A DNA stretch of 64,000 nucleotides, taken from the NCBI GenBank assembly GCA_020831775.1, contig JAFIFZ010000040.1:52180-116179 (forward strand). The letters are read 5' to 3'. How positions within the stretch are numbered: position 1 is the first letter of the stretch; each line of letters opens with the position of its first letter. The notes under the pieces were generated by a model. That model saw only the letters and a program-made list of their open reading frames with translations, ran no database searches and was not told the origin of the DNA. The stretch comes from Phycisphaerales bacterium. Lineage in GTDB: Bacteria > Planctomycetota > Phycisphaerae > Phycisphaerales > UBA1924. Of this stretch, positions 8,504-18,967 are shown piece by piece. A program made the position numbers and the translations under genes.

Positions 8504-9420
8504 GCAGCGCTCAAGACATCGCCATCCCCGGGCTGCGCGAGCGGGCCCCGATCCCGACCTGGTTCAACATCGGGGGCGGGGCCGACCGCACCGCGCGCCC
8601 GCGCACCGAGCAGGAGCTGCGCGTCTGCCTGAGCGTCGATCCGGAGCTCGTCGTGCTCGGGGGCGGGGCGAACCTGCTCGTCGACGACGACGGCACCGAC
8701 CGCCTGGTCGTCGTGCTGGATTCGGGCGTGTTCGTCGAGAAGGAGATCGACGAGGAATCGGGGCGTGTCGTCGCCGGGGCTGGCTGCGACTTTCCGAAGT
8801 TACTCATCGAGAGCGTCCGCGCCGGGCTGAGCGGGCTCGAAGGCCTCGGGGGCATCCCGGGCACGGTGGGGGGGCTCGTGCGGATGAACGCGGGCGGGAA
8901 GTTCGGCTCGATCGCCGACGCTTTGGTGCGTGTCAACGCGATGAACCGCGACGGCGACCGCGTCGTGCTGGAGCGGGCGGAAATCCCCTTCGGCTACCGC
9001 AAGTCCGGCCTGGAAGAGTTCGTCATCGTTTCGGCGGAGTTCGCGCTCGTGCCCTGCGAATCCGCACAGGCCCGCGATCGTCTGAAGGAAGTGATGCGAT
9101 ACAAGTCGCAGAGCCAGCCCATGGGGGCCGACTCGGCGGGTTGTTGCTTCAAGAACCCGACGCTGGCCTCGGATGTCTACGACATCGGGCGGGCGGGCGA
9201 GACCGTCCCCGCGGGTTTGCTGATCGACCGCGCCGGGTGCAAGGGTCAGGCGGTCGGCGGAGCAACAGTCAGCGACCGGCACGCGAACTTCATCGTGACC
9301 TCGCCCGGCGCGACCGCGGGCGATGTGATCGCGCTGATGGACCGGGTCGCCGAAGCCGTGCGTGAACGGTTCGGCGTCGAGCTTGAGCGAGAGGTTGTGG
9401 TCTGGTCGCGCCGGGCCTGA
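8500..9420 (+). CDS. murB: UDP-N-acetylenolpyruvoylglucosamine reductase
   Basis: 306 residues from a GTG that overlaps the murC stop (GTGA). FAD/NADPH enzyme reducing UDP-GlcNAc-enolpyruvate to UDP-MurNAc. FAD-binding motifs: VVLGGGANLLVDDDG (51-65) and GGIPGTVGGLVRMNAGG (117-133). The active-site YR pair is in FGYRKSG (164-170), and the C-terminal Glu lies in VELEREV. In the catalytic-serine motif the family usually reads AGS.FKNP; here it is AGCCFKNP (213-220), so Cys215 replaces the proton-donating Ser. Position between murC and ddl is classic dcw order. Confidence 0.94.
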   Translation: MSSAQDIAIPGLRERAPIPTWFNIGGGADRTARPRTEQELRVCLSVDPELVVLGGGANLLVDDDGTDRLVVVLDSGVFVEKEIDEESGRVVAGAGCDFPKLLIESVRAGLSGLEGLGGIPGTVGGLVRMNAGGKFGSIADALVRVNAMNRDGDRVVLERAEIPFGYRKSGLEEFVIVSAEFALVPCESAQARDRLKEVMRYKSQSQPMGADSAGCCFKNPTLASDVYDIGRAGETVPAGLLIDRAGCKGQAVGGATVSDRHANFIVTSPGATAGDVIALMDRVAEAVRERFGVELEREVVVWSRRA

Positions 9421-9452
9421 GCCGCCCGGTCTTTGCCAGGAGCTTTGATCCC

Positions 9453-10367
9453 ATGTTCTCCGTCCTTGTGCTTGGTGGCGGCCCCGACAGGGAGCGGCCC
9501 GTTTCGCTGCGATCCGCTGCGGGCGTAGCCGACGCGCTGCGCGAGGCCGGTTACGAGGTCAACGCCCAGACGGTCGACAAGCCGTCGCTCGACGAACTCA
9601 AAGCGATGGAGGGCGATGTCGTCTTCCCCGTGCTGCACGGGCCCTGGGGCGAGGGCGGGCCGCTGCAACTGTTGCTCGAAGAGCTCGGGCGTCCGTTTGT
9701 GGGCAGTGGCGCAGACGCGTCGGCGATCGCGATGGACAAGCTCGCGACCTCGAAGCTCGCCTCCGCGGCCCCGAGCGTGCGCATCAGCCAGAAGGCGATG
9801 GTGGACCCCTCGCGCGACGAGCCTCCCGGCGATCTGCCTCTGGTCATCAAGCCGGTGCGCGACGGCTCTAGCTTCGGCGTGTACATCTGCACCGACGAGG
9901 CGTCGTGGAAAAGCGCGATCGAGAAGGTGCGCCGGGACGCGGCGAAGGACCCGTCGCGGCGGTACTTCGCCGAGCCCTACGTCAAGGGGCGCGAGCTGAC
10001 GGTCTCGGTGCTCGACGGGCGGGCGCTCCCGGTGATCGAGATCGTCCCCGCCTCGGGCGTCTACGACTACCAGGCCAAGTACGAGCGGAACGACACGAGG
10101 TACCTCGTCGACCCCGACCTGCCCGGCGATCTGACGCGCACGGTGCAGAACCACGCGCTCTTGACGGCCGACGCGATCGGCGTGCGCGACCTCTGCCGCG
10201 TGGATTTCATCATGGACGAACGCTCTGCGCCCTGGATGCTCGAGGTGAACACGATGCCGGGGTTCACGCCCAGCTCGCTGTTTCCGAAGGCCGCCAAGGC
10301 CGCGGGGCTCTCCATGGAGAAGCTCTGCTCCAAACTCGTGGAGCTGGCGGCGGCCCGCGGCGCGTGA
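9453..10367 (+). CDS. ddl: D-alanine--D-alanine ligase
   Basis: 304 residues, normal length. ATP-grasp enzyme making D-Ala-D-Ala for the peptidoglycan stem peptide. Visible motifs: LHGPWGEGGPLQ (N-terminal His-Gly), LPLVIKPVRDGSSFGV (ATP-binding lysine and Ser loop), CRVDFIMDE and the metal-site stretch LEVNTMPGFTPSSLFPKAA near the C-terminus. An AGGAG about 14 nt upstream may act as ribosome-binding site. Located 32 nt after murB in the cell-wall operon. Confidence 0.95.
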   Translation: MFSVLVLGGGPDRERPVSLRSAAGVADALREAGYEVNAQTVDKPSLDELKAMEGDVVFPVLHGPWGEGGPLQLLLEELGRPFVGSGADASAIAMDKLATSKLASAAPSVRISQKAMVDPSRDEPPGDLPLVIKPVRDGSSFGVYICTDEASWKSAIEKVRRDAAKDPSRRYFAEPYVKGRELTVSVLDGRALPVIEIVPASGVYDYQAKYERNDTRYLVDPDLPGDLTRTVQNHALLTADAIGVRDLCRVDFIMDERSAPWMLEVNTMPGFTPSSLFPKAAKAAGLSMEKLCSKLVELAAARGA

Positions 10368-10417
10368 GCGACGAGAGAGATCAACAAACTTTGAATCGCT
10401 GAGCGGTTGGGAGTGAC

Positions 10418-11395
10418 ATGGCTCGCAAGAGCAACGCAAAGAAGAAGAAATCGGCCCGTAAGAAGAAGAATTCCGGCCCGCCCGTTTGGGAGCGGGTCGA
10501 CACCGAGCGGCTGCGCCGGGTCCTCCCGGGCTTCGCGCTCGCGCTGGCAGGCGTCGGCGCGGCGCTGGGGACCGGCATCGGGATCGACCGCCTGAGCGAG
10601 GCGTCGGCCAACGCGAGGCTCGCCGAGCCCGTCTCGGTGCGCATGCTCTGGCCCGAGGGCGACCGCGGCGCGTGGCTCGCCCCCGCCCTGCGCAGCGACA
10701 TCGAAGAGCTCGCGCTCGCGGTGGCGGAGAACGACCGCGACCCCTTCTCGCGCACGCAGCTCGCCAGCGTGGGCGACGAGCTGGAGCGCAGCGGGTGGTT
10801 CGACGGCCGTCCGATCGTCCGGCGCGCCGCAGACGGCGCGATCGAGGTCGAGGGCGTGTGGCGCAGGCCCGCGGCGTATGTGCGCACGCGCGAGGGGGAC
10901 CGTCTGGTCTCGGCGCAGGGGAAGCTGATGCCCCTGCTCTGGCGCCCGGCGGGGTCCGGACCGGCGCTCCTCCTGGTCACCAACACGCTGCACGAGCCGC
11001 CCGTCCGAACCGACGGCAGGCCTGACTACGCGGCGCCATGGGCGGGCAAAGACATTGAGGCCGGCCTGGCGCTGGCGTCGATGCTCGCGGGGGAGCCGTA
11101 CGCCGAAGCGATCGCCGAGATCGACCTCGCCCCGTTCAACACGCGCCAGCGACTGGAGCTTGTGGTGCGTCTCAGCCGCGATGCCGCGGGCTCGGGAACC
11201 TCGCGTTCGCGCATCCATTGGGGCGGCCCCACGGGCGTGTTCAACCCCGAAGAGCCCTCCGACGAAGACAAGCTCGCCCGCCTGCGCGCGATGTTCGCAG
11301 AGTCGCGCTGGCGCGACTGGCTGCTCGAAGGCGGCGCGGTGTACGACCTCGTGCAGAACCAGATCGTCAGGCACGACTCGGTCCGAAGGCCATGA
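10418..11395 (+). CDS. FtsQ/DivIB-like cell division protein (divergent)
   Basis: 325 residues. A Lys/Arg-rich cytoplasmic tail (1-25) is followed by one membrane segment (about 34-55). The periplasmic region contains a segment of FtsQ type: a domain ending in VRRAADGAIEVEGVWRRPAA, then YVRTREGDRLVSAQGKLMPL, echoing the POTRA-to-beta transition of FtsQ. Sequence identity to classic FtsQ is low, so the call leans on topology and on its place directly after ddl. FtsQ bridges early and late divisome proteins. The stop overlaps the next ATG (ATGA). Confidence 0.6.
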   Translation: MARKSNAKKKKSARKKKNSGPPVWERVDTERLRRVLPGFALALAGVGAALGTGIGIDRLSEASANARLAEPVSVRMLWPEGDRGAWLAPALRSDIEELALAVAENDRDPFSRTQLASVGDELERSGWFDGRPIVRRAADGAIEVEGVWRRPAAYVRTREGDRLVSAQGKLMPLLWRPAGSGPALLLVTNTLHEPPVRTDGRPDYAAPWAGKDIEAGLALASMLAGEPYAEAIAEIDLAPFNTRQRLELVVRLSRDAAGSGTSRSRIHWGGPTGVFNPEEPSDEDKLARLRAMFAESRWRDWLLEGGAVYDLVQNQIVRHDSVRRP

Positions 11396-12435
11396 CGACG
11401 CAGGACGGGCGGCCGGGGGATGAGCACCCCGAAGACCGTCCCAAAGACCGCCCAGAAGACAGCCCCGATGAAGCGCCGCCGCCGCGCCGGTCCGAGGGCG
11501 ACGACCCGACCGGTGAAGACCCAACAAGTGATGACGAGTCGCGTCGGCTCTCGGTCGAAGACCTGCTCGCCGCGATCGACGAGACACGGTCTGATTCCGA
11601 GTCGACGCCGGCTCAATCACCCGAAGCCGACGCAGACGCTCAGCCGCGAGACGAATCTTCCGACGCCCGGCCCGACCGCGACATCTTCGGCCGAACCCCC
11701 AAGCACTCGCCGGACTGGTCGCACCGCAGAGGCGAGCCCCGCGTGTTCGTCTTGCTCTGGACGATCTATCTGATGTTCTGTGCCGCGGCGATGTTCGCAC
11801 GATCGGGTGGCATGGTCGCGTTCGATCCCGTCGCCTTCCGTCCCTCGGCGCGCCTCGGTCTTCTGATGATGATGGTCGGTGTCGGGCTGCTCTGGCCCCT
11901 GATGCGCCTGAGCCAGGCGATGCCCAGAGAGGGCGGCGTCCGCGCAACACTCAAAGACGCGGGCATCATCATCGTGACGGGGCACGCGTTGATCCTGCCT
12001 CAACTCTGGCTGGCCAGATGGGACGGGCAGGTGGTGGTCGCGTTGTCGGTGCTGTTTGTGCTGTGGACTTTGCTGACAGGGGCGGTGATCGCGTGCACCC
12101 AGGGCCCTCCGACGCCGGGGCAGGAGGGCGATCCCCGCACGGGCAACCGGGCGGTGGGGGTCCTATGCTGTCTGGCGTTGGTGCTGTCGGGGGGGCTTGT
12201 CGCCCTCGCCGACGCCGGGAGAGAACCCGGCGCCGACGCCATCGCTTCGAGGCCCGCCCGGATGCTTTCACCGATGACGGCCATCTACGAGATCGCACGC
12301 GACCGCCCCTGGACCGGGCGCGCCGCGATGATCGGCCCGGCGCATCGCGCGTCGCTGGGCGCGACGGCTTTGGCGGCGGCAGGCGCGTGGGGCGTTGCGC
12401 TCGTCGCCTGCCGCAGGCGTCGCAACGAAACCTGA
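11392..12435 (+). CDS. Polytopic membrane protein of unknown function in the dcw block
   Basis: 347 residues. The first 110 are Asp/Glu/Pro/Ser-rich and probably disordered in the cytoplasm. About six membrane segments follow (roughly 117-137, 154-174, 189-207, 212-234, 253-273 and 324-341). The ATG overlaps the FtsQ-like stop, so the two are coupled. No FtsW/RodA or MraY signature is seen. A cell-envelope role is inferred from the operon alone. Confidence 0.7.
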   Translation: MTTQDGRPGDEHPEDRPKDRPEDSPDEAPPPRRSEGDDPTGEDPTSDDESRRLSVEDLLAAIDETRSDSESTPAQSPEADADAQPRDESSDARPDRDIFGRTPKHSPDWSHRRGEPRVFVLLWTIYLMFCAAAMFARSGGMVAFDPVAFRPSARLGLLMMMVGVGLLWPLMRLSQAMPREGGVRATLKDAGIIIVTGHALILPQLWLARWDGQVVVALSVLFVLWTLLTGAVIACTQGPPTPGQEGDPRTGNRAVGVLCCLALVLSGGLVALADAGREPGADAIASRPARMLSPMTAIYEIARDRPWTGRAAMIGPAHRASLGATALAAAGAWGVALVACRRRRNET

Positions 12436-12513
12436 ACCGTGAGTAGACTTTCGCACCGCCGATCGGGCCCAACCGCCCGGGCGTTTCCGCGTAGTTGAGC
12501 AGGAGTTGGAACC

Positions 12514-12981
12514 ATGGAGTTCGTGAGCAAGGACGAAAAGGCGAGACTGGAGAAGCGCTTGCGCGAGCTGCTCGCCAACCGCTCCAAGATCTCCGAGCGC
12601 ATCGCCGAAGCCCGGGACCTCGGCGACCTCAAGGAGAACGCCGAGTACCACTCCGCTCGCGAGCAGCAGGGCCTCGAAGAGGCGGAGATCCGTCGCCTGG
12701 AAGAGCGCCTCCAGCGCGTCCAGGTGATCGAAGACAACAACGCCGCGACCGAGGCCGGCGTCGTCTTCCTCGGCACAACCGTCCGACTGCGCGAGACCGA
12801 CTCGGGAGACGAAGACCTCTTCCGCCTCGTCGGCGAGGCCGGCGGCGACGACGAAGATGTCGTCGAGGTCACGCTCAACAGCCCCATGGGCGAGGCCCTG
12901 ATGAAGGCCCGCGTGGGCGAGAAGATCAAGGTCCGCGCGCCCCGCGGCGTGAAGGAATTCGAGATCGTCGAGATCGTCTGA
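12514..12981 (+). CDS. greA: Transcription elongation factor GreA
   Basis: 155 residues, the family length. N-terminal antiparallel coiled coil (about 5-75) with IAEARDLGDLKENAEYHSAR, whose conserved acidic tip enters the RNA polymerase secondary channel and stimulates cleavage of backtracked RNA. The C-terminal FKBP-like domain ends SPMGEALMKARVGEKIKVRA. An AGGAG lies about 10 nt before the ATG. It is set 78 nt apart from the dcw block. A hairpin without a clear T-run (12987-13005) sits between it and the convergent glycosidase gene. Confidence 0.95.
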   Translation: MEFVSKDEKARLEKRLRELLANRSKISERIAEARDLGDLKENAEYHSAREQQGLEEAEIRRLEERLQRVQVIEDNNAATEAGVVFLGTTVRLRETDSGDEDLFRLVGEAGGDDEDVVEVTLNSPMGEALMKARVGEKIKVRAPRGVKEFEIVEIV

Positions 12982-13013
12982 AGCGAGGCCGCCTTCGCCG
13001 CGGCCCGCCGGGC

Positions 13014-15191
13014 TTATGCGCCTTCGGCGCCGGCCAACTCCGCCCGCTCCAGATGATCGTCATCAACAAGCACGAACGCCTCGACGCGCCGCTCCGGGGG
13101 CGTGTAGTCGCCTTCCGCGTGCTCGATCTTCACCCGCCACGCGTCGCCCGACTTCTCCGCCGTGAGCTTGCTCAGGCGGAACGGGCTTGAGCAGTCGGCG
13201 GGGCCGTCGCCCGCGTCTTCGTACAGGATGCCGCAAGCTCGCCCGCTCTCGTCCGGGCAGGCGATCAGTGTGAGCGTCGAGCCGGGCAGCTCGCCCGTGT
13301 GCTGCACCACCGGCGCCAGCGGCAGGATCGCCCCGCCGCGCACGCGGATCGTCGGCAGGCGGTCGGTGATCGCCGGGTCGATCTCGCCCAGCGGCTCGAA
13401 GCGTCGCCAGATCCCTTCCGGTATGCGAGACGGCGCAAAGTCGCGCTCCCACACATCCGCCTGCACCAAGAGCGACGCGCCCAGCAGAAACTCGTCGTCG
13501 GCGTCGCGCAGCGAAAGATCGTGCGGGTCGGCGAAAAACAGCGGTCGCACCACCGGACGCCCGAAACGCGACGCCTCGTAGAACAGCGTGTACAGGTAAG
13601 GCATCAGCCGCATCCGACGCTGCAGCGCCGCGCGGCAGACCTTCTCGCACATCTCGTCGAACGACCAGGGCTCGTGATTGCCCGTGTCCTTCGACGAATG
13701 CGCACGGCAGAAGGGCAAGAGCGCCCCGATCCCCATCCAACGCGAAAATAGCTCCCCGTCCGCGTCGCCCCCGAACCCTCCGATGTCCGGGCCCGCGAAG
13801 GGCTGGGCGCTCAGGCCGAGGTTCAGCGCCATCGGGATCGACCAGCGCAGGTGGCGCCACTCGCTCAGGTTGTCGCCCGTCCATGTCGCCGCGTACCGCT
13901 GGCCCCCGATGAAGTTCGCGCGCGTCAGCACGAACGGCCGCCGGTCCGGCCTCGCTTCGGAGATGCCCTCGCGGGTGGCGCGGACCATCTGCATGCCGTA
14001 AATGTTGTGATAGCGATTGTGCGGCCCCGGTCCGCCGAGCTCTTCGTCCGCGTCGTGTGGCGTGTCGTCGGGCAGCGTGCGTTCGGGCCCAGCGTCGAAA
14101 AGGGAGGGTTCGTTCATGTCGTTCCAGACGCCGTCGATCCCGGTCGCCATGAACCTCTCGTATAACCCCGCCCACCAGCGCCGCGTCGCTTCGCGTGTGT
14201 AGTCGGGAAAGACGCACTTGCCCGGCCAGACCTCGCCCCGCGCCTCGCTCCCGTCGGAGTTTTTGAGGAAGTGCCCGCCCTCTTTGCCCTGGTCGTAAAC
14301 GAAGTAGCCCTCCTCGGCCTTGATGCCCGGGTCGATCATCCAGACGGTGCGGTAGCCCATGCCTTGGAGGTGCTTGTTGAGGGCGGCGGGGTCGGGGAAC
14401 TTCTCGCTGTCGAAGGTGAAGCAGCGGTACCCGTCCATGTAGTCGATGTCCATCCAGATCACATCGCACGGGATCTCGCGCCGCCTGAACTGCTCGGCGA
14501 TCTCGCGCACGCGGCCGTCCGGCTCGTACGAATACCGCGACTGCTGAAACCCCAGCGCCCACATCGGCGGCATCGGCATCAGCCCCGTCATCCGCGACAA
14601 CCGCTCGACAACCTCCTGCGGGTGCTTCTTCTCGATCACCGTCACGCCGCCGATCGGCCCCTCGCTGCGGCAGACGATCCTGTCACCCCGCAAATCAAGC
14701 TCGGCCCGCCATGTTGTCTCGAACAGCACGCCGAACGCGCTTCCGTCCGGCCGAAGGCCGAGCACCCACGGATGGCTCTGGTAGAGCGCGGGCGTCTCGT
14801 CGGTGTAGCCGTAGGCGTCGAAGTTGTAGAGCTTGGTCCGCTTCCCGTTTCTTCGCAGGGGCCCGGCGACCTCGCCCGTCGCGTAGAAGTCCGCCCCCGG
14901 CCCCGGCTCGACACGCGCCACCCACCTGCGTTCCGCCTTGCGCGCGATGCTCGCGAACCTTGGCTTCATCCTCCAGTCGCCCACCAACGGCCCGCCGATG
15001 CCCGGCTGGTGCTCGTAGCCTGGAAACGGCGGCGTCGGCCCCTCGCCCGGGGCAGTGAAGCGCACGACGCCGTCGGCGAGCATGTGCGAGCTCCGCGCCC
15101 CGCGCCAGCGGGTCAGCAGCTCGCGGGCGGCTTCCTTCAGGTCGTCGCCCGTGGGCAGTCCGGTGAATCGGGGCGTGCCGCCTGTCGTCAT
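13014..15191 (-). CDS. Glycoside hydrolase family 31 (alpha-glucosidase type)
   Basis: 725 residues from the ATG at 15191; the open frame continues upstream but without family-like sequence. Retaining alpha-glycosidase. N-terminal beta-sandwich with the [20 protein letters not shown] region, then the (beta/alpha)8 core. The catalytic nucleophile Asp358 is in [12 protein letters not shown] and the acid/base Asp440 in [28 protein letters not shown] is the usual first core signature. No signal peptide, so probably cytosolic. Alpha-glucosidase, alpha-xylosidase and glucan-lyase-like activities cannot be separated from sequence alone. It diverges from icd. Confidence 0.9.
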   Translation of the reverse strand: MTTGGTPRFTGLPTGDDLKEAARELLTRWRGARSSHMLADGVVRFTAPGEGPTPPFPGYEHQPGIGGPLVGDWRMKPRFASIARKAERRWVARVEPGPGADFYATGEVAGPLRRNGKRTKLYNFDAYGYTDETPALYQSHPWVLGLRPDGSAFGVLFETTWRAELDLRGDRIVCRSEGPIGGVTVIEKKHPQEVVERLSRMTGLMPMPPMWALGFQQSRYSYEPDGRVREIAEQFRRREIPCDVIWMDIDYMDGYRCFTFDSEKFPDPAALNKHLQGMGYRTVWMIDPGIKAEEGYFVYDQGKEGGHFLKNSDGSEARGEVWPGKCVFPDYTREATRRWWAGLYERFMATGIDGVWNDMNEPSLFDAGPERTLPDDTPHDADEELGGPGPHNRYHNIYGMQMVRATREGISEARPDRRPFVLTRANFIGGQRYAATWTGDNLSEWRHLRWSIPMALNLGLSAQPFAGPDIGGFGGDADGELFSRWMGIGALLPFCRAHSSKDTGNHEPWSFDEMCEKVCRAALQRRMRLMPYLYTLFYEASRFGRPVVRPLFFADPHDLSLRDADDEFLLGASLLVQADVWERDFAPSRIPEGIWRRFEPLGEIDPAITDRLPTIRVRGGAILPLAPVVQHTGELPGSTLTLIACPDESGRACGILYEDAGDGPADCSSPFRLSKLTAEKSGDAWRVKIEHAEGDYTPPERRVEAFVLVDDDHLERAELAGAEGA

Positions 15192-15449
15192 CGAGCGAAT
15201 CCTTGCGCGAGTAAGAAGACCGGAGAATGTCCGGCGGTAAGGGAGCAAACGATCGGAAAACCGCGTGTCCGCGGGCGCCGCGGCCCGGAGCAGGCCAAGC
15301 GTAGCGGGGGCCTCCCCGGACCGCCCGACCAACCCTACCCTTGGGGTCCGGTGCAGGCGGATCGTGACGCCCACCAGAACCAGCACACCCTCCGCGCCGC
15401 CCCCGGCGCGTCAGAGACCCCACGCATTACCCCCCGAGGAGACAGACCG

Positions 15450-16733
<1,284 letters not shown>

Positions 16734-16736
16734 GCA

Positions 16737-18413
16737 ATGCAGATTCAGGGTAAAGAGTACCTCATCGAAAAAGTTTTCTCTAACGATTTCGAGTTCAAAA
16801 TTCCAGCATTTCAGCGGGCCTACGCTTGGCAAGCGGAGCATGCAAACGATCTTTACGATGATCTATTCGAAGCCGCGAATGCCTACCCAGACCGAGCAGC
16901 TGAGTCTGCGCCTCTTTATTTTCTGGGGTCAGTCGTCACGATTAAGGCGGACAACTCGCCTGTCGCTGAGGTTGTCGATGGCCAACAACGCCTAACGACT
17001 CTTTCTCTACTCATTTCGCTCCTTCGCTATGCGATAAAAGATCAAAGAAAGAGCGAGTATCTTTCAGATTTCCTTTCGGCCAAAGGCGATCCGTTTCTCG
17101 GCACAGATGGCAGGCCGCGGCTGGCCGTTAGGGACGATGATCAACAGTACTATGCTGACATTTTTGTCTCTGCGAATGGAGTTCGGCGGCTTGTGGATGA
17201 GGCTGTTAATGACCCAAGAACAATTTCCGCAAAAAACATGATCGAGAACGCAAAGTCGCTACTCCGTCGGATTGGTGATGCGTCTCAGCATCAGCTAGAG
17301 CGACTTGCCACTTTTCTGTTGAAGCGATGCGTTCTTGTAGTCGTTTCGTCTCCCGATCTGGACTCGGCGTTCCGAATCTTTAGTGTGCTAAACGATCGCG
17401 GATTGAATCTTTCGGCAGCAGATATCCTGAAAGCCGAAGTACTTCAGCACCTGCCTGAGGACGCTCGTTCAACTCCTGCTCGTCGGTGGGAATCGCTCGA
17501 GGATGATCTTGGTTCCGATGCGTTTGAGGATCTTATCTCGCAGATCAGGATGATATATAAACGCCAGATCGTCTCCAACATTGCCGCGGAGTATCGAAAG
17601 GATATCTTGCCAGAATTCAAGGGCACCCAGTTTATAGATGATGTGTTGGAGCCGTACGGCAGGCACATGGAGACGGTCAGATCGTGTTCGCATGAGGGGC
17701 ATCGGGTTTCCGACTCGATTAACACGGTGTTTCGATTTCTGAACATGATCGATAACTCAGATTGGGTTGCTCCGGCGCTTGTGGTCATGAAGACGTCGTC
17801 TAGTCAGCCGGAGAGAGTGCTTGAGCAGCTCCAGCATCTTGAGCGGCTGGCCGCTTTTATGCTCGTGTCTCGAATGTCGCGTGTTCCGCGAATAAAGCGG
17901 TATGGCGAAATGCTCGGCCAACTGCTCGCTGATCCGGCGGCTCTGCCAAGTGCGGCAGATCTCAGTAGTGAAGAGAAGGCTCGCTTCCGCAACCAGCTGA
18001 GTGGTGATCTTTATTTGCTGAACAATGTTCCGAAGTATATTCTACTCCGGCTTGAGTCGTGCCTGAACGACAGTGATGCTCTGTGGAATCATAGGGTCAT
18101 ATCAATTGAGCATGTTCTTCCTCAAAATCCATCTGCGGATAGTGAGTGGTGTGGGAAGTTTTCCGACACTCAGAGAGAAATCCTTACGCATAAAATTGGA
18201 AATCTCGTAATCCTTTCCAGGAAGAAAAACAGCTCGGCGAAGGCATATGATTTTGCAAAGAAAAAGCAATCTTATTTCGGCAGGGCTGGAGGTACCTCTT
18301 TTGCTTGGACAAATGGCGTTGTCTCCCAAGAGGATTGGACTCCGGAGCTCATTGAGCAGCGTACTGTTGATGCGGTGAGTCATCTCGCTGATTTCTGGAA
18401 TCTTGGCGAGTAG
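16737..18413 (+). CDS. DUF262/DUF1524 protein, GmrSD-like restriction factor (likely acquired)
   Basis: 558 residues. N-terminal DUF262 with FEFKIPAFQRAYAWQ (19-32), YFLGSVVTI and VVDGQQRLTTLSLL (79-92), followed by the ILNDRGLNLSAADILKAE-type stretch. The C-terminal DUF1524 HNH-like nuclease domain has ISIEHVLPQNP (His about 459) and HKIGNLVILSRKKN. In GmrSD-type IV systems these domains bind NTP and cleave modified phage DNA, so a defence role is likely but untested. The gene is visibly AT-richer than everything around it and uses codons such as ttt, aaa and ata. A GGGGTGAG at the icd stop may serve as its ribosome-binding site. No methylase or partner gene is adjacent. Confidence 0.85.
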   Translation: MQIQGKEYLIEKVFSNDFEFKIPAFQRAYAWQAEHANDLYDDLFEAANAYPDRAAESAPLYFLGSVVTIKADNSPVAEVVDGQQRLTTLSLLISLLRYAIKDQRKSEYLSDFLSAKGDPFLGTDGRPRLAVRDDDQQYYADIFVSANGVRRLVDEAVNDPRTISAKNMIENAKSLLRRIGDASQHQLERLATFLLKRCVLVVVSSPDLDSAFRIFSVLNDRGLNLSAADILKAEVLQHLPEDARSTPARRWESLEDDLGSDAFEDLISQIRMIYKRQIVSNIAAEYRKDILPEFKGTQFIDDVLEPYGRHMETVRSCSHEGHRVSDSINTVFRFLNMIDNSDWVAPALVVMKTSSSQPERVLEQLQHLERLAAFMLVSRMSRVPRIKRYGEMLGQLLADPAALPSAADLSSEEKARFRNQLSGDLYLLNNVPKYILLRLESCLNDSDALWNHRVISIEHVLPQNPSADSEWCGKFSDTQREILTHKIGNLVILSRKKNSSAKAYDFAKKKQSYFGRAGGTSFAWTNGVVSQEDWTPELIEQRTVDAVSHLADFWNLGE

Positions 18414-18442
18414 TGGCCTGATCGAGACCGACGCCGCATAAC

Positions 18443-18560
18443 TCCGGCCGCTCCGAAGGTGCGGCGAGGTTGTAGCCACGGGTGGAGCGAGGCCGCAAGG
18501 CCGAGCGCAACCCGTGGAAAGTGTCGTCATACTGATCCCGTCCTGAAGGGACGGAGGAAC
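18443..18560 (+). repeat. REP-like unit A (three hairpins)
   Basis: 118 bp, same length as unit B 399 bp downstream and differing at about seven positions. Contains GTAG at 18472-18475 directly before a hairpin with arms CCACGGGT/ACCCGTGG (18476-18483 and 18510-18517), and a 3' hairpin CGTCC/GGACG. The GTAG foot is the known mark of REP sequences recognised by TnpA-REP transposases. Confidence 0.85.
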
Positions 18561-18595
18561 GCGCGATCTTCATCGGCGGGATCATGATCAAACGA

Positions 18596-18722
18596 TTCCT
18601 CCGCCCTTTCAGGGCGGAGAGGAATCGGAACACGCTTCCACGGGTTCCGCGTCGCCCGGTGCTGCGCACGGGCTGACGCTCCACCCGTGGCTACAACCTT
18701 GCGCCCCGTTGGGGCTTTCGGA
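18596..18722 (-). repeat. REP-like unit C, inverted
   Basis: Reverse-oriented copy of unit A: GTAG on the minus strand at 18694-18691, then the CCACGGGT/ACCCGTGG-type hairpin with a different inner stem. The 3' hairpin CCGCCCTGAAAGGGCGG and the 5' hairpin GCCCC/GGGGC are both present. With unit A it forms an inverted pair around a spacer of about 35 nt, the arrangement called a REPIN. Confidence 0.8.
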
Positions 18723-18841
18723 ATCTCGTCGGTTTCAATGAACGCCAGCATCCGCGTCCAAGCCCGTGCCTGAAACTGCAACGATGTTCGAGTCCGCGTT
18801 CGCGCCCGTACCGAAATCCGCGTCTCCTTTCGCACGCACAT

Positions 18842-18959
18842 TCCGGCCGCTCCGACGGAGCGGCAAGGTTGTAGCCACGGGTGGAGTGAGGCCGCAAGGC
18901 CGAGCGCAACCCGTGGAAAGTGTCGTCATACTGATCCCGCCCTGAAAGGGCGGAGGAAC
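18842..18959 (+). repeat. REP-like unit B
   Basis: 118 bp direct copy of unit A; GTAG at 18871-18874. The 5' hairpin is perfect here (GCCGCTCCG/CGGAGCGGC). The 3' hairpin is CGCCC/GGGCG where A has CGTCC/GGACG, a compensating base-pair change. It lies just past the 3' end of the minus-strand transposase gene. Confidence 0.85.
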
Positions 18960-18967
18960 TTGCCGCG

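Larger units (their letters stand above)
18414..18967. other. Gene-free stretch made of REP-like repeats
   Basis: 554 bases without a credible gene between the DUF262 gene and the transposase gene. It holds repeat units A, C and B (listed separately), a 35-nt A-C spacer, and about 119 nt of unassigned sequence between C and B in which short TCCGCGT words recur. Short open frames across the repeats are translations of the repeat itself and are not genes. Confidence 0.75.

Noticed and set aside
14271..15449. 393-codon upstream extension of the icd frame
   Set aside because: It runs antisense through the GH31 gene and has no Icd-like sequence; a good ribosome-binding site precedes the ATG at 15450.
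18414..18450. Duplicated icd 3' end (attachment-site direct repeat) at the far side of the DUF262 gene
   Set aside because: No copy of the icd 3' sequence was seen after 18413, so site-specific integration at icd is not supported by an att duplication.
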